From Porites lobata (Eukaryota > Cnidaria > Anthozoa > Scleractinia > Poritidae): DNA of 64,000 nucleotides. The notes under the pieces were generated by a model, which was given only the letters and a program-made list of their open reading frames with translations, was not told the origin of the DNA and made no database searches. Both the position numbers and the translations under genes were made by a program. The DNA lies in assembly GCA_942486035.1 (NCBI GenBank), contig CALNXK010000046.1, forward strand, positions 722,501 through 786,500, given 5' to 3'. Position 1 is the first letter of the stretch. Each line of letters starts with the position of its first letter. Shown one piece after another: positions 24,147 through 36,142 of this stretch.

Positions 24147-27100
24147 ATTGTACGTAAATTCTATCTAGTATTTAAATTGCCGGTGGGGGGAAGCTTGTTG
24201 GCTTCTCAAAGATTTCCCTGCCTCAGTCACTCCTTCCCAGCTGTATGCTAATAATTTAATGTTACTTTATAACTATTTATTATGTTTTTTATTCTACTTG
24301 TTGTAATTTATTTTGTGTGGCAAAATAATAAAATAAATAAATAAATAAATAAATAAATAAATCATCTGGAAATATTTAGCCATTCTCAAATAATAGAAAA
24401 TTCTAGGAAATATTTGCCTCTCCAAACAGTTATTTAACAGAAAATATTTATTGTGTGTCCTAATGCGGTGTAAGCCAATAGGTGGCTGCAGCCACTTGAT
24501 AGAGGTTTCATTTACAACAATAAAATTATTATTGGTCACTTTGATTACTGGCTGCTTAATAGAGGGTTGATAACAAATGAGAATTTGAATTTTGATCTTA
24601 GGACTTAAATGGTTTTGCTTGTACCTTATTTACGTTTTTTTTTTATTCAACAGCTAGCTCAGAAATGTGATGTTTTAGTAGAAAACTACCTTCCAGGAAA
24701 ACTAGACAAGTTTGGCTTAGGATATGACAATCTAAAAACATCTGTTCCATCCCTGATATATTGCTCTGTTACTGGATATGGCACAGGGGGACCTTATGAA
24801 CAGCAACCTGGATACGATGTGGTGGTTTCAGGGATAGGCGGACTAATACACATAACAGGCCCTGAGGTACATAGAACTGGGACATTTTAAGAACACAGGG
24901 TCCTATCTCTTCCACGACGGAGGAACAGAAAGGAGCCTGGGAACAAGGTTGTCATGTAGAACCAACCTGAAGTTCAGGAAGTAAGAACAAAGTGTGCACG
25001 TGTGTGTGCGTGTGTTGAGGAGGGGGGGGGATGGTGTAGAGAGCCGAAAAACAGAAAAACTGAAATTCAAAATTATAACGTGAGGAAGTGCGAAGAAAGA
25101 GTTGCTTCACTTTGTCATAATGATATTAAGAATAAGAAAAAACCAAAGATTCATTTCACTGGATTGAAAAACGTATTATACAGAAGCTTTGGACTTCATC
25201 CCGGGATCTTTAAAAGAAAACCTACATATTTTTAAACGAACATAAATCTGCAAAGATTATTGTACTTCCGAAAAACTGGTGATGTCGTCTTTTATGTCTA
25301 GCAAAGGTAATTTTTGTGTTGTGAAATCGGTTTTACAGATTTATGTTCACTTGGTATAATTGTTTTTCTGATCAGATCTTTCGTAGATCCTATGTGCTGC
25401 AGTATATTGGTGTGCACTGGGTCCTTTGAAATAGCTTGAAAGTAGCCAAAGTGGCAAATTTCATGATGTGCTTAAATCCTACAATCCACTTTATCAACTT
25501 TAATTAAAAAACTAGGAATTGACTGAAACACTTGTTACACTTGCAGGATGGAAATCCATGTAAGGTTGGCATCGCAGTAACAGACCTCACAACTGGATTA
25601 CACGCACAAGGAGCCATCATGGCAGCATTAATACAAAGACAAAAAACAGGACGGGGTCAGAAAATCGACTGTTCACTGCTAGCATCACAGGTCTTCATAT
25701 CTCTTAATCCCATAAAATGCTAAAAGACACCTAGTCCTGAAAATTTGCCAGAAAATTAAAGGCTTACAGCAAATGCAGATAATAGCCTAGCCTACGTGTG
25801 ACTGCACCCTCCCCCCGATAAAGGAAGAACAGAGGGGGGAGGGTGCGGCTACACGTATGCTAAGAATAGCCGCTCAGGGAAAGTAACCACTGGGATAAGG
25901 GGGGGAAATCGAGGATGCTCGTCGGAAAATTAGAATTAAACCCCTAAAGGAGACCAATTTGAGCGCGGCTCAGATTTTATTTGACCCTTTAGGGAGACGT
26001 ACTGGGTCTTAGTACTCCAACACAGTATGACGGCATTTGTTACTTATATTTAGGAATTTCTTTGCGCACAACCCAACCCAACCCAACCCAATTTTTATGG
26101 GTTTAAATCTCTAGCTTCCGTCCGGAACTCCTTATTAAAGTTACCCTGCTAGCAGAGGCTACATTTTCGCTGTGTGAGCTGGCGTGTGAAAAGTAGCTTT
26201 TGCGTACAACAGCTCACACAGCGAAAATGTAGCCTCTCTACGCAGGGTATATTAAAGTGCGTTTAAAAGATGCAATTTCTACCCTCAGCGCAACGACGAC
26301 TATCGCCGTCATTTTCATGTAAGAGTCCCCACCGCAGGAGTAACCACTACATGTGCCAAATAGTTCGACCAATGTATTTTTAAGTTTTTTCTTTTTTATA
26401 TGAAAGTGCTGGTATAACCAGTCTAAAACCTTTGGAAAACAATGCTATATTTATGGTAAGTGCGATGTTTTCTTTGACATCAATCCTAGGCAACGTGTTA
26501 GCTCCAGTCACTTTCTGATTAGGGGCTGATGTTCAAAACGTCATCATCATCCGCTCATCATCATCATCATCAACGTCATCATTGTCGTCATCATCATCAA
26601 CGTCATCATTGTCGTCATCATCATCCTGATCGTCCTCATGATCCTCATCATCCTCCGCTCAACGTCACCATTGTCATCATCACTATCATCATCATCGGCT
26701 GTAATGCCGACAGCTCCAAAACGTTATCTTATTTGAAGGCGAGTCAATTCGCTTAACCAACGCACCGTCGTAGCACCTGATTGAATTTTTTAAAAGCTAA
26801 CCCATTTCATATCCCTAACACCAACGTTTTCTTAAACCTTATTTTCAGGTCGCTATGCTGTCTCATGTAGCAACAAGTTACCTTAATGCTGGATTTGAAA
26901 CAGGGCGTTATGGTACTGCACATCATAGCATTGTACCATATCAGGTAAGAACGTAGGTACGTTTTACGTGCAAACAGTAGCCTTGCTATCTCAATTAATT
27001 GCCAAGTAATCAACAGTAAAGATGTTGTGTAACACTTTGTGTTGAATTTAACAACGTTTGTACAAAAAAAAATTGACCAGCGTTTAGCTCAATTTTAGAC

Positions 27101-28478
27101 AAATTGTAACGCAAATAGCAATAGCAAATGCTGTCTTATAGTGCGGCCATTAATTAGTGATAGGTAACCCCAGTGCGAATCCTTCACTTCTCTATCTCTC
27201 GCTTCGTTGGCCACTTATTCTCTGGTCCCAATAGAGAGTTCGAATATACTTTGCTTTCTCTTCGTAGGCTTTTAAAACGAATGATGGACACTTCTTAGTT
27301 GGTGCTGGCAATGATGGTTTCTTTAGAAGACTTTGTGACGTAAGTTGTATCTTTTTTGTTTGTTTTTCGTGGCAGGATCACCAAGACTTATAGTCTGCTA
27401 CACAGCCGTTTTTAGTGTCGTCACGCAACGCTCCTCCCGGCTGTGTAGCAGACTACAAGACTTAGTACCTTTACTGAAATATTTAGCAGGTGCTGAGTAG
27501 TGAAGGCATAGAGGGCTGGTTTTGTTACACATACAGTATGGTTAAACAGTACATTTGTTTAAGACCTTTAAGGAAGATAGAAAATAATTGGAGTTAAACT
27601 TGATCATTTGGGCAACGTTTTCAAAGTTTAAGTACTGTTTTTGTCAACAACGATTTTGTTATTCATAAGGAGGTCATGATGACATCGACACGTCGGTTTT
27701 CTTGCTATTTTGTATTTGATTTGTTTTGTTACTATTTTCACGCGTTATTTAGGAAAGAATCGCTCAGAAATCAGTGATTGCCACACAATTGAACCACAAC
27801 ATATATACAGGCTCTCTGTTTAAAACCACTCAAATCCGGTTGTGATTTGGTCGCTGTTTTAGTTATTAGATTTAGGCAATCTGGCAGATGACCCGCGGTA
27901 CAGTACAAACGCTGCAAGGGTAGAAAATCGAAAGGAGCTACTGTTAATTTTAGAGGAATGGTGAGTTGCTTAAAGATGTTTACTTTTAGGCCATACCATT
28001 TTATATACACCCCCTCCACCCCCTGCTTTAACGATTTACTTTGAAATTTTCCTGGCTCCGAGAAAAATGCTCATTTTCCCCAAAGTACTTAGAAAAATTG
28101 CGCTGATAGACATTTATCCCCTCGAAAATGTCCTTGGCGTGTCTTATAGGCTGAGACATTTTTGCTTTTCTGTTTCTTCCCATTAAAACAACTGGTCTTG
28201 GTACCAGGAAACTCCATTTTTTTTTAATACCCCTTAAGAAAATTTCGTCAACAGTTTCGGGGGCTGTATATTAAATGCATAAGCCCTTTGTCAACGATCA
28301 AAGGGAGACTTTAGGTGAAGATACTTGTTAATCCTTTCCTTAAAAAAAAAAAAAAAAAAACTTCTTGTGAGAGCCTTTTGCTGGAACCCAGAAAATCTTT
28401 TAAGAAGAGCGAAATTTTATTTATATATCTTATACTACTACATGAGAAATTTCTGCAATTTGATTGGCTGAGAGCAGT

Positions 28479-28511
<33 letters not shown>

Positions 28512-30204
28512 GAAAATTACAAACCTTTTGAGGGTAGTAGTATAAACAAATAATAGCATGATTTGTATGTGATATTTGGCATAAATACCACTCGTGATAT
28601 TTCAAAATAGTCTTCAAATTTCGTATAACAATTTTGAAATATCACTCGTGGTATTTATGCCAAATATCACTACAAATCATGCTATTACCTATACAAATAC
28701 AATCTCCCTTATATAGTTTATGTTCGCAAATCGCAGTTACTAGAAGGCGTCGTAATATTTGTCATTTCTCCAATGCAGTTTTGAGAAAAGATCCTCAAAG
28801 GACTGGGCTGAGGCATTTGAGGGATCTGGGATACCTTGTGGACCTATTAATAGCATAAAACAGGTGTTTGAGGACCCACAGGCAAGTTTTGTTACGTAAT
28901 AGAGACCTTTAAGTAGTGCGCACGCGTGAGCCTGCGTCATTTTGGCGGGAAAACGTGATAGCCGTTGTCATTGAAGTGCGGCTTTATTAAAATAGAAGTC
29001 TTATCATTTTGCAATCGGGAGAGGGCTTAACGAATAACGTCCTTCAATAAAAAGAACCGTGCTAATTATTCCGGGCCGAGTTGTTCAAAGCTGGGTTAAG
29101 GTAACCCAGGGTTAGTGCGAGATTTAAGTTCAGATATGAAAGCTTAAGAATAATTTCAGTTTTAATTCTTTTTGTCTACAAGTTGATTATTGGAAGCTTT
29201 AAAAATAACAGAGAAACTTATCCGAGAGGATGCTTTTGAACACAATAAAATGAAACGCGGGTTAAATTTAACCTCGGGTTAAGCGCTAATCGGCCTTCGA
29301 ACAACTGGGCTGAGAGAAATGAAGCTTTACGAGGTGTATATTTTTTGAGAATACGCAAAAAAAAAATGAAGTCAAATCCAGTCCGCGTAGTCGTTCCCTT
29401 CTTCGAATCTAAAAGTCTGTAATGAACGCTCTTCGAATATTTTACAGGTGAAGTACAAAGGAATGGTTCAGGAGTTGGATCACTCGACGGCCGGCAGAAT
29501 AAGAGTACCAGGTAGGATGTATCGTCTCAAGATGATGATGTCCACTGGGACATAAGTCACTGGTAACCAGGCTGAATTCGCGCCACTGTTTTCCAATAAC
29601 GTGGGTTCGTTATTTCCAAGTTACCGCTCCGAGGCTCTTCTCACCACAAAAGCTAGAGGGAGGAGATGAAAACTGGAAAACGCCGTTTTGCGAACGTATA
29701 ATAGTTAAGAAAAAAGAAAAAATTGGATGTTTTGTAGTTCTCATAACACTTACAATAGATTAAATTTTGTTGTTCAACAAGACAGTGTTACTTGCCGGCT
29801 ATAGGCTTAATATCTTTTCTTATAAAAAGAAATTATTAAAGCCCTTTCAAGGCCATAGTTATTACATGAAGGTTAGTCTGCGAGCAGCCACACTTATACT
29901 AAGCGCCAACGGTCGCCAATTTTTTCCCGAACTTACACAAGAGGGCCTGTTCGCGGGATACTTTAGGTCGTCGAGAAGATAGTCTGTTATTCTTGAGACT
30001 TTTTCGTTGCCTTTTTGTGTTTTTATAGGGCCTGCTGTCGAGTATAACGGACAAACCTGCCAAGGCGTCCCCTCTCCACCTCCCATCTTAGGTGAACACA
30101 CGACTGAAGTATTAACTCAGCTTCTAGATTACGATGACGCGGAGATTTTGAAACTTGAGAACGATGGAGTTGTCTACTGTTACTATGAAAATCCATTTGA
30201 GTGA
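20607..30204 (+). CDS. SUGCT: SUGCT, succinate-hydroxymethylglutarate CoA-transferase (family III CoA-transferase), complete
   Basis: Exons: 20607-20673, 20861-20918, 22104-22177, 22880-22965, 23116-23166, 24654-24866, 25547-25690, 26849-26944, 27268-27339, 27863-27960, 28779-28881, 29448-29511, 30029-30204. Phases match at every junction; the total is 1302 nt, 433 residues plus stop, close to the vertebrate length. The family transfers CoA through a catalytic aspartate; the human enzyme activates glutarate in mitochondria. Visible motifs are GPLSGIRVLDMSR near the N-terminus, LLGDLGAEIIKVENPG, DVLVENY (118-124), GYGTGGP (153-159), and VGIAVTDLTTG, whose Asp196 aligns with the family's catalytic Asp. 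GSGIPCGPI is also typical. The first 25 residues (Arg at 5, 8, 19, 20, 24, 25; one acidic residue) could be a mitochondrial presequence. The donor after 28881 is GC (CAG/GCAAGT) rather than GT. Introns hold several short foldback elements. Confidence 0.93.
23845..24145. mobile_element. hAT-like short element with CAGGGTCCGAAATT ends (SUGCT intron)
   Basis: CAGGGTCCGAAATT at the left and AATTTCGGACCCTG at the right are perfect inverted repeats. The interior carries several TGGCGACCA / TTGGTCGCC units in both directions. The flanking 8-mers (AATTATTG, AATTGTAC) match at only five positions, so the target duplication is uncertain. Confidence 0.6.
24325..24361. repeat. (AAAT)n microsatellite
   Basis: About nine AAAT/ATAA units in a SUGCT intron. 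Confidence 0.85.
25785..25862. mobile_element. Short foldback, probable 9-bp duplication
   Basis: TAGCCTACGTGTGACTGCAC and GTGCGGCTACACGTATGCTA are inverted arms around a G/C-rich hairpin. Flanks ATAATAGCC and AGAATAGCC match at 7 of 9 positions. Confidence 0.5.
26142..26249. mobile_element. 108-bp foldback with 9-bp target duplication (SUGCT intron)
   Basis: Ends TACCCTGCTAGCAGAGGC and GCCTCTCTACGCAGGGTA, with GCTACATTTTCGCTGTGTGA repeated in inverse. Flanked by the identical 9-mer TATTAAAGT (26133-26141, 26250-26258). A 9-bp duplication fits Mutator-like transposition. Confidence 0.75.
26535..26700. repeat. Degenerate CAT/CGT trinucleotide repeat
   Basis: CATCAT units mixed with AACGTCATCATTGTCGT blocks in a SUGCT intron. 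It creates a spurious His-rich open frame. Confidence 0.8.
27391..27455. mobile_element. 65-bp foldback with 9-bp target duplication (SUGCT intron)
   Basis: TAGTCTGCTACACAGCCG and its exact complement CGGCTGTGTAGCAGACTA enclose about 29 bp. Identical CAAGACTTA flanks both sides (27382-27390, 27456-27464). It is one of the smallest mobile-looking units here and lies about 50 bp downstream of a SUGCT exon. Confidence 0.75.
28431..28690. mobile_element. MITE-like repeat with a long hairpin (SUGCT intron); second copy at 31978-32104
   Basis: The left part (CTACATGAGAAATTTCTGCA, then ATTTGATTGGCTGAGAGCAG) and right part (GTATTTATGCCAAATATCAC) recur at 31978-32104, where the middle is shorter. In this copy, 28551-28687 folds on itself: AATAGCATGATTTGTA.GTGA pairs with the complement at the right. 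No gene. Confidence 0.6.
28905..29430. repeat. Dispersed repeat, interrupted by a nested inverted-repeat element
   Basis: The outer parts (CATTTTGGCGGGAAAACGTG, GGAGAGGGCTTAAC, then a stretch ending TCTTCGAATCTAAAAG) match 43095-43430 and, partly, 57140-57290. The middle (about 29080-29312, ends GGGCCGAGTTGTTC and GAACAACTGGGC) is a different element, whose relative is at 62518-62757. The interruption gives a relative insertion order. Confidence 0.6.
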
Positions 30205-31303
30205 ACTACTTGTACAATATCTTAGCGTATCAAGAAAAGCGACCTGAATTCGAGAACAATAGGTATTGTTCTATATTGTTATTTTTGATCGTTTCTTGCC
30301 TGGTAAGGACAAAAACTATCAACGTGAAACAATAGCTTTCACGCGCGGGAAATTTCAACATTTTTACTGGCCTGTGAGGTTTAACGCACGGCTCAATGCC
30401 ACCACACTGATATTATAACATAACAGAAGTACATCGCGCGCTCTGATTGGTCAGTTAGCCACTGCCATTTGCCCGTGGGTGCACGCCAAGATACTGAGCT
30501 GGCGCGCATCTCCTCTCCTGCCGGTAAAATACACCGATGAAATGGACAGATGAAAATTGGAAGTTGAAGAAAATACTAAGCTGTCGTTTTGAAGGAAAAA
30601 GACAAAAGATCAAGCGACAAATTTGCCCTGGATGAATTAATCACTGTTTTCCTCGCGGCTAGAATCGGCTGAAAGGAAATCGAGCGAGCGAAGATTTAAG
30701 GTACATTTTGTGTGTTTTTTATAGAAGAGAAAGTCTGTTTGAAATGTAAATTTATCAATTAGGATTGTGTTATTGACTTTTTGGTCAAGCTGATGCTAAA
30801 TTCAAGCGCATATTTTAGCAAACACGCTCGAATTCGAGACACCTTTGTTGTGAAGTTTTCATCGCATCGATTAAAAATTTTAGTTGAGTTTAAATGGGGA
30901 CATTACGCTGGAATAAGCGAATTTCATTTGAGTACAGAAACATTTGGGTTTTCAAATAAATTTTTCAAAAAATAACTTCTGTGTGTATTATTTTGTTCCT
31001 CATTGTTCATTCATAACAGTCGTTCAGAGAACGGTCGAAAAACAACAGCTTCAGCGCCGGCTGTGAATTTCAGTTGCAACTGTGACTTTCATAGTTGGAT
31101 TTCCCCAGACAGATTTCGATACAAAGCTAGTTAATTTCTTTTTAAAATTAGTGTTACCTGTTATTCTAAAGGAATTACTGTCAAATTTTCTCATTTCTGC
31201 TTTACGTTTATCTCAAAAATTGTCACATAAATAAGCTTGATAATTATTTCATTTATTTAGTTTTAGCTTATTTTTTAGAGTCTTTTTAGTTGGTGTTTAT
31301 AGT
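30205..31303. other. Intergenic, no gene seen
   Basis: Downstream of the SUGCT stop. Short open frames here show no recognisable protein. AATAAA occurs at about 30956; whether it serves as the SUGCT polyadenylation signal is unknown. The segment at 30400-30500 (TCTGATTGGTCAGTTAGCCA) has the look of a dispersed repeat. Confidence 0.4.
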
Positions 31304-32526
31304 CATAGGCGTACGGGAAATTTTTTGCCAGGGGGGGCGGTAAACCATTTGCCCAAAAAAATCTTTCAAGTTACCCAAATTTTTACGAAAGAGTCGAAAA
31401 GAAATGAGGGCCATATTACTACAACATAGGCCGTCCTGGCATATGAAGGTGGCTCGATACGTCGCCGTAAACAAACATTTGGAAAAATTGCGACCACAGT
31501 TGTATTAAGATGACAATTTCTCATCATCAGGGTTGCAATGACATCGGAGTTGTCATAGCAACGAAATGACCCCATTACCTATTTTGCTTCAGCAATGATT
31601 CTCGGCACGGGGAACCTTACAAAATCGTTCACAGGAGCTTTTTTCCTCCAATACGGTCGAGATATTTTGGAAAAAGTTTTTATTATTGAAAATACGGTAA
31701 GAAAAGGAAAATCTTGATGTCTGGCCGTTATCTGTAGAAAACGAAGCGCTTTTAACATGCAATTTCACCTCATAGTAGTTTTAATCTTTTTAAAAACATG
31801 TGTGAAAGGTCGTGGAGATAGCCCTGCTTGATTGCTAGAATCGAAAGAAGGATTTGATTAGTACGTATCCAGGCACTCTTGTCAGCGGTTTTGCAAACAT
31901 TTCGGTCTACTTTAACAAATTAGCGAATAATTTTAAACCGGTCGATAGATTTTTTAAAAGAATTAAGATTCTTCTCGTTATACTACTACATGAGAAATTT
32001 CTGCAATTTGATTGGCTTAGAGCAGTGGTACGTATAACAATTTTGAAGTATCACTCGTGGTATTTATGCCAAATATCACTACAAATCATGCTATTACCTA
32101 TACTAATTCAAACTGAGAATTCAGTAGTCAGCGACTTCTTCATTTTCATACCCACTGCTAATGCTATCTGCCATACACTGTTCTTCGAGTGGAGATGATT
32201 CTAGAAAGTTATGCGAAAGTTTATTCTAATCAATTCACGACTGGAAATAGCCCATTCCAGCTAGTGCAGTGCAGTATAGTGCCCAACCATGAAAAAACTG
32301 CAAATATGTAAATTACTCATCACATGCTAGGCGACCGCTGTGAAGTAACTGGATTATTACGCCGACTTCAGGTTAATATTCAGGTCTTCAAAATAAATAA
32401 ATAAACATGGTGACGTCTTTAAAAACTGACTTTGCCCAAATTTTCTCTCGCTGCCCAAAAAATCTGGGTTGCCCAAAATTTGGGGGGGCTGCAGCCCCCC
32501 TCGCTCCCCCGGCCCGTACGCCTATG
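31304..32526. mobile_element. hAT-type non-autonomous element with 8-bp target duplication and nested repeat
   Basis: Ends CATAGGCGTACGGG and CCCGTACGCCTATG are perfect inverted repeats flanked by identical TTTATAGT (31296-31303, 32527-32534). Subterminal GCCCAAA motifs occur in both orientations. A copy of the 28431-28690 repeat sits inside at about 31978-32104. No transposase remnant was recognised. Confidence 0.8.
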
Positions 32527-32809
32527 TTTATAGTTGCAGCTATAGTTTTCCCTCAAAGTTTTTACCCTAATATTAAGAGCAAGTAGACAGATGCCATTCA
32601 GAATAACAACAAAAAACGTTTTGCAATTTACGTGAAGACGGAGAACGGCTGATTCAGCGAAACAAAAACTCAAAGGCAAGTTTTTGAAAAACATAGAACA
32701 TGATTTGTTTACGCGCGGGCAGATGGCAGCATGCATGAACTCGGACCGATGACTCAACCGAAGGCAAATGGAAAATAATGTTTTTCTCTTTTGATTATGT
32801 TATAAAGGA

Positions 32810-32937
32810 AATGGTAAACGTTACAGCTGGGCAACCATGGAGTTATGGATGCACTGAGGTTTGCTAAGCACTCAACAAGTTAGCAACCTCCCGCGTGCAT
32901 CCATAACTCCATGGTTGCACGCTGCACGTTTACCATT
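32810..32937. repeat. Foldback element
   Basis: Arms AATGGTAAACGTTACAGCTG and GCTGCACGTTTACCATT, with CAACCATGGAGTTATGGATG inverted inside, enclose a short loop. No target duplication recognised. Confidence 0.6.
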
Positions 32938-32995
32938 ATTTTCTTAATTATTTATTGCTCGATGGACGATGGTCGCCATCTTGGATTTTACCAAG

Positions 32996-33214
32996 AATAG
33001 CCCTTATGCATGTTTACGTCACACAAGCAAATTTCACCACCAAGCCTCGTTTTGAAATTAAAAATAAGCGAAGTTTCACAGAAATGAATTCCCAAGGCAG
33101 TAGAGTTGAAAAGAATACCCACGCACAAAAAGTGCAAATGCAAAAAATTTTGTTCACAAACGAGGCTTGTTGGTGAAATTTACTCGTCTGACGTAATCAT
33201 GCATAGGGGCTATT
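32996..33214. mobile_element. Foldback nested in a copy of the 9520-9670 repeat
   Basis: Arms AATAGCCCTTATGCATG and CATGCATAGGGGCTATT with CACCAAGCCTCG inverted inside. The flanking sequence (GGATTTTACCA before, AGAAATCAGGTTAAAA after) is continuous in the related copy near 9540, which shows this unit was inserted. Confidence 0.65.
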
Positions 33215-34582
33215 AGAAATCAGGTTAAAACCGTGAGAAATGGTACTGTTTTGTGCTTTACATGAAAAATAACACATAAATAAGCACTTTGCCTGATTTT
33301 TGCCACAAGATTTACTTTATAAACCTGTTTACGAGTATCACGAAAGGGAGCAAAGTCCAACAGTTTCACGTGCCGGCTGCATGTGTGAATGTACATCTCA
33401 TGCAGACCCTGGGGGGGGGGGGTACTCCCTTACAAGAGGCTAATAGGGACCCCTTTCCCCACTTCATTTTTTTTTTAAGGCAGCCATGAGTGTGCTGATC
33501 AGTTTAAGCACAAGAGCGAGAGTCCCCCCAGTATTAGGTAAGGGAATGTCTCCTTGTGCTACCGGTGACTCGGCAAGATCCCAATTAAACTTCAAACTTA
33601 CAGGTAAGTCTCGTTTAGCTTCAGTAACTGCCTCTTTATCATGCGCACCAAGAAGTCACGTGAGATTTCAAAGCAATTTATCGCACAAGAATTCTCGGTT
33701 TTCACTCACGTGAGAATGCAGAAATAAAAGTGGAAACCTTTTAATACAGAAAGTCTAGAATCTGGGAAATTAAAGAAGATAAATAGACAAAACGCCTTGC
33801 CAAGAATCAGTTCTATGCGACAGTTCATATAAGAGAAATTCGGAAAAACGTTTTACCCAAATTTATAAAGCTTTGTATGGAAACGCCATGTTTGAGTATG
33901 TTTGTGTCCCTTTCAGGGGCACAAATATGGCCGCCGGAAACCAACAGAAACATCTGTTTTTGAGTTTTCCTACTTATTCGTGAATTCTTCGCTTGAGGAA
34001 CTCATCAAGATTAAACCAATATTTACTCTAAGACAAGGAATCTGAGGAATGTTCAGATAGAAAAATCTCCAAAAATCCGTAATGTTTTGTATCCACTAAG
34101 GGCTTTCCTGGCCGCCAGCTAAATGCCGCGTCGCGCAATAGCCTGGAAATTCAAGTGTCCTTTATCCTGTAACTCTTTTGAACCGAATATTTGTTTGTAT
34201 AAAGGTTTTAAGGTGCTCTAATATCACATGAAAGTAAAAACTCAGAAGAAGCGATAGTTTCTTAGTTTCAATTTTGGTGACGTCATGTGAAAACCAAGAA
34301 TAGGTTTAACAGTTTATTGTGATACGTAATAACTTTTACAGCTCAACATGTAAGCAGAATGCTGGAAACCTGACTGTGCTGTCTCAATTTCTCTATCATA
34401 ACACCTAGTAAATGTAGCAGCCGAGTGCCACCATGCTGTTTTTATAATCTTAAAGAGGGATGTTTTGTTAGCCTTGGATGTAGTTCCTGACCTAACACGA
34501 TGGGGTGTTAGGTGCACCCTGTAACACCGATCCTAGCACAAGTTATCACTTGTTCCACCGTTGTGTGGTGTCTCTGCTTGCT

Positions 34583-34923
34583 TAGACTGTTCACAGTCCC
34601 CTATTTTTTCGTGAGATCGTTTAGATATACCGCGTCTTACCGTCACGGGTATCTTGATTTTCAAATGTACCGAGGGGGCGGGCGTCGGGGATTATAGCCT
34701 GGGGGGGGGTGGCAGACAAATAGAGGCGTGAAATTCCTGTCACGCCTCCTGAACGCGAGCTGCAGTGATGTTGTTACGGTCCCTCTAATTTTCTCGCTTC
34801 CTCCCAAACCGCCCCCGCCCCCTAAGTAGTTTTGACACTCATGTTAGATGGCAGCCCGTAACACAAATTAAAGCGCTCGATCTCGATGATCTTACGGAAA
34901 AATAGAGGACTGTGAACAGTCTA
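34583..34923. mobile_element. Mutator-like foldback with 9-bp target duplication
   Basis: Ends TAGACTGTTCACAGTCC and GGACTGTGAACAGTCTA are exact complements, flanked by identical CTGCTTGCT (34574-34582, 34924-34932). The interior has GATCTTACGGAAAAATAG and its partner. A diverged relative without clear ends lies at 55520-55790 in a USP40 intron. Confidence 0.75.
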
Positions 34924-35218
34924 CTGCTTGCTTTCCCATATAAGGCCTCTGATATGTGACAAAATGTCTGGTCTCATTCCAAATTGGAGAAACTCACTCT
35001 CCAAATTACAGAAACTGAAAACTACATCGGACACCAAATCCGAAATACCGCTCGTAATTTTGCCAAACGAACAAAAACCAGATGCTAAAAAACAAAAAAA
35101 AAACCTGCAAACCGCAACGGACACCAAAACCGAAAATCCTAACGCCCCGTCCAATTCCTGCCAGTGGCCCAGTCTGATCCAAAGGGGTTGTGTAAATTTT
35201 GAACATCAGAGCTCTTTC

Positions 35219-35311
35219 TAGCCTCCGCGCAGACGTCCTTTGGGGTTCGTTCGTCACGCGTGAAATGAATGCGTGACCAAGGAACCCCAAAGGACATCTG
35301 CGGGGAGGCTA
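35219..35311. mobile_element. 93-bp foldback, 9-bp target duplication with one mismatch
   Basis: TAGCCTCCGCGCAGACGTCC and GGACATCTGCGGGGAGGCTA are inverted arms, with CTTTGGGGTTC / GAACCCCAAAG inside. Flanks are AGCTCTTTC and AGCTCTTTT (8 of 9). Confidence 0.65.
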
Positions 35312-35471
35312 AGCTCTTTTCCTTCCCCTTCGAACGCTTGCCACGCAGGCTAGGGTGGACTGATCACGCCGGCGGGCGGCAAGTGCTTTTCCTGGTGCGC
35401 ATGACGCATAATATAACCACATCACAACATGACAAGAGTACATTACGTCACTGTAAAGCCTCAACACCAAA

Positions 35472-35964
35472 CACAGGGTCCAGAGGAGATGTGTTTGTCG
35501 TTAAAACATCAAACCCGTCAAAAACCTCTGAAAAATGGGTTATTTTGATCGCGTTACAGTTTCGTTACACATTCTATGTACCGCAAACCAAGAGACTGAG
35601 GGCTCGCAAGATCGGCTTACAGTTACTCGGCACTTCATGCCTCGGTCGCCCTTCGGGCGACGTGCTGTGCGCCACCGAGGCTATGGCTTGCGGTTATTGA
35701 TTTTCAAAATGGCGAACAACAAAGTCGATCTGGGTCAGATAAGAAGCGAAGGAATCGTTTACAGTATTTACACGACCCCACAAGCTTTGAGCTTTAAACC
35801 TTATCGTGTTTAAATGAAGGATATGTATGTATGTATGTACAGTAGATTCATGAAGATCCCATTGGGCTAATAAATCGTGCTAAGCGACAAGTATAGACAT
35901 TTTTCAAGGTGAGACTTTAAATAAGTAATTTATTTATTCACACGAAACTCCTCTGGACCCTGTG
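35472..35964. mobile_element. hAT-like element upstream of the DUF4419 gene
   Basis: CACAGGGTCCAGAGGAG and its complement CTCCTCTGGACCCTGTG bound 493 bp, with CACCAAA adjacent on both sides. Its right end is 178 bp from the DUF4419 start codon, so it may contribute to the promoter. Open frames inside are unrelated to known proteins. Confidence 0.6.
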
Positions 35965-36142
35965 CACCAAACAGACCAATGACCACATAAGAAAGTTATG
36001 GCTTTCCATACGCATGATGACAAGGCAGAATGAGAAAGTATTGACAGCTAGTCAGGCGTGTCGTCGATATTGCTGTACGACGCATTGCACCGCTCTTGGT
36101 TGTTAAAGATTGCTGATCGTAGTCAGTTCTCAAGGAAAAACA

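Noticed and set aside
26529..26756. His-rich open frame
   Set aside because: It is the translation of a degenerate CAT repeat inside a SUGCT intron.
35535..35813. Open frame with an ATGGCGAACAACAAAG start
   Set aside because: It lies inside the 35472-35964 inverted-repeat element and resembles nothing known.
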